A DNA stretch of 28,523 nt, taken from the NCBI GenBank assembly GCA_934385225.1, contig CAKRPQ010000020.1, forward strand, positions 1 to 28,523. The letters are read 5' to 3'. The notes beneath the pieces are model-generated. The model was not told the origin of the DNA. It was given only the letters and a program-made list of their open reading frames with translations, and searched no databases. Shown here piece after piece: positions 25,309-28,523 of this stretch. This DNA comes from an uncultured Eubacteriales bacterium (GTDB lineage Bacteria > Bacillota > Clostridia > Oscillospirales > CAG-272). A program made the translations under genes and the position numbers. The stretch's first letter is position 1. Each line of letters starts with the position of its first letter.

Positions 25309-26691
25309 TTGAGCGAAAAAGTAAAAAAATTCAGGCTGTTTGACGCCGTTCTCGCGGCCGTCTGCATCGTTCTTGTAGTAGAATCGTCTGCACCCGCCGC
25401 CGCAATCGGAAATTCGCAGTTCTTCTGGTGGATATTCCTCCTTATCGGCTTCTTTCTCCCTTACGGGCTTATCTCCGCGGAACTCGGAACAACCTACACG
25501 GGCGACGGCGGCATATACGACTGGGTTCGCCGCGCATACGGCGACAAATGGGGCAGCCGCGTAGCCTGGTACTATTATATCAACTTCCCTCTCTGGGTCG
25601 GCTCTGTCGCCGTCCTTTTCACCGACGTTATCGCGCAGATAACGGGAAAGACGATTCCCGTCTATATAAGTCTGCCCGTGCAGCTTATATTCATCTGGAC
25701 GGTGACGCTTATGAGCGGCACGAACATCGCGGACAGCAAGTGGATACTGAACCTTGCCGCCGTAATAAAGGCGTTTATTATGCTTTCCGTCGGCGTTCTC
25801 GGCATATATCACCTCGTGCGTGAGGGAGGCGCGAACGATTTTTCGCCGTCAACGTTTGTTCCGTCCTTTGACGCTCGCGGTCTTTCGAACATCTCCGTCG
25901 TCATATTCAACTTCCTCGGTTTTGAGGTCGTCACGACCTTTGCGTCACAAATGAAAAAGCCCGAAAAGGAAATTCCGCGCGCGATAATCCTCGGCGGCGT
26001 GATAATCGCCGTTTTCTACCTGCTCGCCGCGTTCGGAATCGGCGTTGCAGTCCCGAAAGAGGAACTTTCGGCGTCGAGCGGCATAATCGATAGCATAACG
26101 CTCCTTGTCGGCGCGAAAAACAAGTGGGTAATTGCGATATACGGCATTCTCTTCCTCTACACGCTCGCCTCTAACCTGCTCTCCTGGGCGTTTGGCGTAA
26201 ACTCTGTTGCAAAATATGCCTCTGACGAGGGCGGTCTGCCCGCGTTCCTCGGCAAAGAGGACAAAAACGGCCGTCCGTTCGGCGCGGAAATGGCGAACGG
26301 CATTATCGCGAGCATTATCGTTCTTATCGCACCGCTCATTCCGAGCGAGGATATCTTTTGGAGCTTCTTCGCGCTTAACATGGTAACGCTTTTGATGTCG
26401 TATATTCTCATGTTCCCCGCGTTCCTGCGCCTGCGAAAAAAAGATCCCGATATAGAGCGCCCGTTCAGAGTCGGAGGAAAGGGCTTTCTGCTCGGACTTA
26501 TCACCTATCTGCCGATGATTCTTCTGATAATATCCGTAATATTCAGCATAATTCCCCTGAACTCCACATCGGAGGAGCTCGGTGAAAAACTGCCGATCCT
26601 CATCGGCACGCTTGTCGCCGTCGTTATCGGCGAGATAATCGCGGCGGGTGCAAAAAGCAAAAACGAAAGGAAACAAAAGAAATTAAGATAA
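25309..26691 (+). CDS. aguD: Agmatine/putrescine antiporter (APC family)
   Basis: 460 residues with about twelve hydrophobic segments. An APC-superfamily transporter; in this cluster it should exchange external agmatine for internal putrescine. FRLFDAVLAAVCIVLVVESS opens the first helix. AELGTTYTGDGGIYDWVRRAYG is the conserved helix 2 loop, FNFLGFEVVTTFASQMKKPEKEIPRA the helix 6 region, and DPDIERPFRVGG is near the end. Substrate is inferred from context and from resemblance to AguD. The start is TTG at 25309, which follows GAGGTGA at 6 bases; 15 bases separate it from ptcA. Its end overlaps the probable true start of agmatine deiminase. Confidence 0.88.
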   Translation: MSEKVKKFRLFDAVLAAVCIVLVVESSAPAAAIGNSQFFWWIFLLIGFFLPYGLISAELGTTYTGDGGIYDWVRRAYGDKWGSRVAWYYYINFPLWVGSVAVLFTDVIAQITGKTIPVYISLPVQLIFIWTVTLMSGTNIADSKWILNLAAVIKAFIMLSVGVLGIYHLVREGGANDFSPSTFVPSFDARGLSNISVVIFNFLGFEVVTTFASQMKKPEKEIPRAIILGGVIIAVFYLLAAFGIGVAVPKEELSASSGIIDSITLLVGAKNKWVIAIYGILFLYTLASNLLSWAFGVNSVAKYASDEGGLPAFLGKEDKNGRPFGAEMANGIIASIIVLIAPLIPSEDIFWSFFALNMVTLLMSYILMFPAFLRLRKKDPDIERPFRVGGKGFLLGLITYLPMILLIISVIFSIIPLNSTSEELGEKLPILIGTLVAVVIGEIIAAGAKSKNERKQKKLR

Positions 26692-26723
26692 CGAAATCAA
26701 CCCCAAAGGCAGACGGTTTCAGA

Positions 26724-27770
26724 ATGCCGGGCGAATTTGAAGAACACAGAGGGACTTATATCATCTGGCCGGAACGCCCCGACAACTGGCGTCTCGGCGG
26801 CAAGCCCGCGCAAAAAGTCTTTTCGGAGGTGGCAAGCGCCATTGCGGAATTTGAGCCTGTGACCGTTCTCGTAAACGAGGATCAGTACAAGAACGCGCGC
26901 CATATGCTCGCCGAAAATATACGCGTTATCGAAATGTCAAACAACGACTCCTGGGTGCGCGACTGCGGTCCGACTTTTGTCACAAACGGCAGCGAGATAC
27001 GCGGCGTCGACTGGACTTTCAACTCGTGGGGCGGGCTTGTCGACGGGCTTTACTTCCCCTGGGACAAGGACGACGAGGTCGCCGAAAAGGTCTGCGAGCT
27101 TGAAGGCGCGGACAGATACCGCACGGACGGCTTCGTTCTCGAAGGCGGTTCTATCCATTCGGACGGCGAGGGGACAGTCGTCGTAACGGAGGAATGTCTC
27201 CTGAGCGAAGGCAGAAACCCGCACATGACAAAAGAGGAAATAACGAACGTCCTCTGCGAATATCTCGGCGCGGAAAAGGTCATCTGGCTTAAAAGAGGCA
27301 TCTATCTCGACGAGACGAACGGTCACGTCGACAACATTTTTTCGTTCACACGCCCCGGTGAAGCTGTACTTGCCTTCACGGAGGACAAATCCGATCCCCA
27401 ATATGAAATTTCCGCCGAAAACCTTGAAATCCTCGAACACGAGACAGACGCAAAAGGCAGAAAAATAAAGGTTCGCCGTCTTATGCTCCCGAAACCCGTC
27501 CTTATAACGGCGGAGGAGAGCGAGGGCGTTGACGCCGTGGACGGCACTCTGCCGAGAAACGAGGGCGACAGGCTCGCCGCCTCCTACGCGAACTTTTATA
27601 TCTGCAACGGCGGCGTCGTCTACCCGTGCTTCGGCGACGATAACGACGAGAAAGCAAAGAAAACGCTTGAAGAAGCGTTTCCCGAAAGAAAGGTCGTCGG
27701 AATCTACGCGCGCGAAATTCTGCTCGGCGGCGGAAACATTCACTGCATAACGCAGCAGGTGCCGAGATGA
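26724..27770 (+). CDS. aguA: Agmatine deiminase (agmatine iminohydrolase)
   Basis: 348 residues from the first canonical start. It hydrolyses agmatine to N-carbamoylputrescine and ammonia. Pentein-fold signatures are complete: MPGEFEEHRGTYIIWPERPD, NDSWVRDCGPTFV (catalytic Asp), ETNGHVDNIFSF (His and Asp), and GGGNIHCITQQ with the nucleophilic Cys near the end. Upstream of the ATG the same frame reads IKITKSTPKADGFR, the conserved family N-terminus, with no stop. The real start is therefore probably a non-AUG codon, ATT at 26682 or ATA at 26688, behind AAAGGA, overlapping the aguD end. That gives about 360-362 residues, close to the usual 365. The ATG has no well-spaced ribosome site. Its stop overlaps arcC (ATGA). 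Confidence 0.95.
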   Translation: MPGEFEEHRGTYIIWPERPDNWRLGGKPAQKVFSEVASAIAEFEPVTVLVNEDQYKNARHMLAENIRVIEMSNNDSWVRDCGPTFVTNGSEIRGVDWTFNSWGGLVDGLYFPWDKDDEVAEKVCELEGADRYRTDGFVLEGGSIHSDGEGTVVVTEECLLSEGRNPHMTKEEITNVLCEYLGAEKVIWLKRGIYLDETNGHVDNIFSFTRPGEAVLAFTEDKSDPQYEISAENLEILEHETDAKGRKIKVRRLMLPKPVLITAEESEGVDAVDGTLPRNEGDRLAASYANFYICNGGVVYPCFGDDNDEKAKKTLEEAFPERKVVGIYAREILLGGGNIHCITQQVPR

Positions 27771-28523
27771 GCGAAACATTCAAAAGCAAAAGAGCCGTGA
27801 TCGCGCTCGGCGGCAACGCGCTCGGAAACACGCCGGGAGAGCAGCTCGAAAAGGTAAAACAGGCGTCAAAAGCCCTCTGCGACATTATCGAAAGCGGTAC
27901 GCAGGTCGTCATAAGTCACGGAAACGGTCCGCAGGTCGGCATAATAAATCTTGCCTTTTCCGAGAGCTCGGAGCGGAACGAGAAGATTCCTCCCATGCCT
28001 CTCGCCGAATGTACGGCGATGAGCGAGGGATATATCGGTTTTCACCTCGAATGTGCGCTCCGTGCCGAGCTTTCGCACAGAGGACTTAACATTCCCGTCG
28101 CGACCGTCGTTACGGAAACCGTCGTTGACGGAAGCGATCCCGCGTTCTCTTTTCCGACAAAGCCTATCGGCGCGTTCTACACGAAAGAGCAGGCGGACAG
28201 GTTTATGGCAGATGACGCGCGCGCCGTCTTTAAGGAGGACGCGGGACGCGGATACAGGCGCGTCGTTGCGTCGCCCTTGCCTGTCGGAATAGTACAGAAG
28301 GACGCCGTTCTGACTCTCCTCGAAAACGGTTTTGCCGTCATCGCGGGCGGCGGAGGCGGTATTCCCGTCACGGACAGCGACAAAAACGGCGGATACAGAG
28401 GCGCGGCAGCAGTCGTTGACAAGGATCTCGCGTCCGAAAAGCTCGCGGAGCTTACGGACGCCGACACGCTCGTCATTCTTACGGCTGTGGAGCGCGTCTG
28501 CCTCGATTTCGGCAAGCCTACGG
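27767..28523 (+). CDS. arcC: Carbamate kinase, 3' end cut by the window
   Basis: 252 codons visible of about 310. It transfers phosphate from carbamoyl phosphate to ADP, giving ATP, CO2 and ammonia, the energy-yielding step of the pathway. AVIALGGNALG near 10-20 is the phosphate loop. VVISHGNGPQVGIINLAF follows, then PMPLAECTAMSEGYIGFHL, TVVTETVVDGSDPAF, and PTKPIGAFYTKEQA. VIAGGGGGIPV and a closing LVILTAVERVCLDFGKP bind nucleotide. The ATG overlaps the aguA stop by 4 bases, showing translational coupling. In other Bacillota the copy in this cluster is called aguC. No terminator is seen because the gene runs off the edge. Confidence 0.95.
   Translation, partial: MSETFKSKRAVIALGGNALGNTPGEQLEKVKQASKALCDIIESGTQVVISHGNGPQVGIINLAFSESSERNEKIPPMPLAECTAMSEGYIGFHLECALRAELSHRGLNIPVATVVTETVVDGSDPAFSFPTKPIGAFYTKEQADRFMADDARAVFKEDAGRGYRRVVASPLPVGIVQKDAVLTLLENGFAVIAGGGGGIPVTDSDKNGGYRGAAAVVDKDLASEKLAELTDADTLVILTAVERVCLDFGKPT

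Overview
The window looks like chromosome from an endospore-forming member of the Clostridia (Bacillota), probably an uncultured or gut-type lineage. Three things point there: spoIVA, the PolC-type replicative polymerase, and the Gram-positive gene run pyrH-frr-uppS-cdsA-dxr-rseP-ispG-polC. Base composition is moderate, near half G+C by eye. Identifications rest on motifs and family knowledge only; no search was run.

Left part (1-4300): a plus-strand terminator, a decayed flavodoxin C-terminal fragment, then a minus-strand pair made of an rRNA 2'-O-methyltransferase (rlmB-like) and a 992-residue membrane protein. That protein has a long acidic disordered N-terminus fused to what looks like a catalytically dead P-type (P1B) ATPase. 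It is the least familiar object in the window. spoIVA (4552-6030) is divergent from rlmB, carries a good candidate sigma-E promoter and ends at a strong terminator.

Middle (6081-17468, minus strand): a housekeeping block transcribed right to left. It runs pyrH, frr | terminator | uppS, cdsA, dxr, rseP | terminator plus new promoter | ispG, polC and a hexapeptide acetyltransferase. It joins isoprenoid precursor synthesis (dxr, ispG), undecaprenyl carrier (uppS), phospholipid precursor (cdsA), intramembrane proteolysis, ribosome recycling, UMP kinase and replication. polC is split by a frame change at 10594-10603.

Next (17554-20087, minus): two overlapping genes for a cell-wall pair, an N-acetylmuramoyl-L-alanine amidase and a SpoIID-like protein with three peptidoglycan-binding repeats. 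Both lack a recognisable signal peptide.

Right part (20231-28523, plus): an mgl-type galactose/methyl-galactoside ABC importer (mglB, mglA, mglC), then a small membrane-anchored Listeria-Bacteroides-repeat protein. After only 40 bases comes a complete-looking agmatine deiminase pathway: putrescine carbamoyltransferase, agmatine/putrescine antiporter, agmatine deiminase and carbamate kinase (cut by the window end). This pathway imports agmatine, exports putrescine and yields ATP, CO2 and ammonia. No terminator or convincing promoter separates sugar import from agmatine catabolism, so one long transcript is possible.

No tRNA, rRNA, CRISPR array, insertion sequence or phage gene was seen. Apart from the left edge there is no gene-free stretch over 300 bases.
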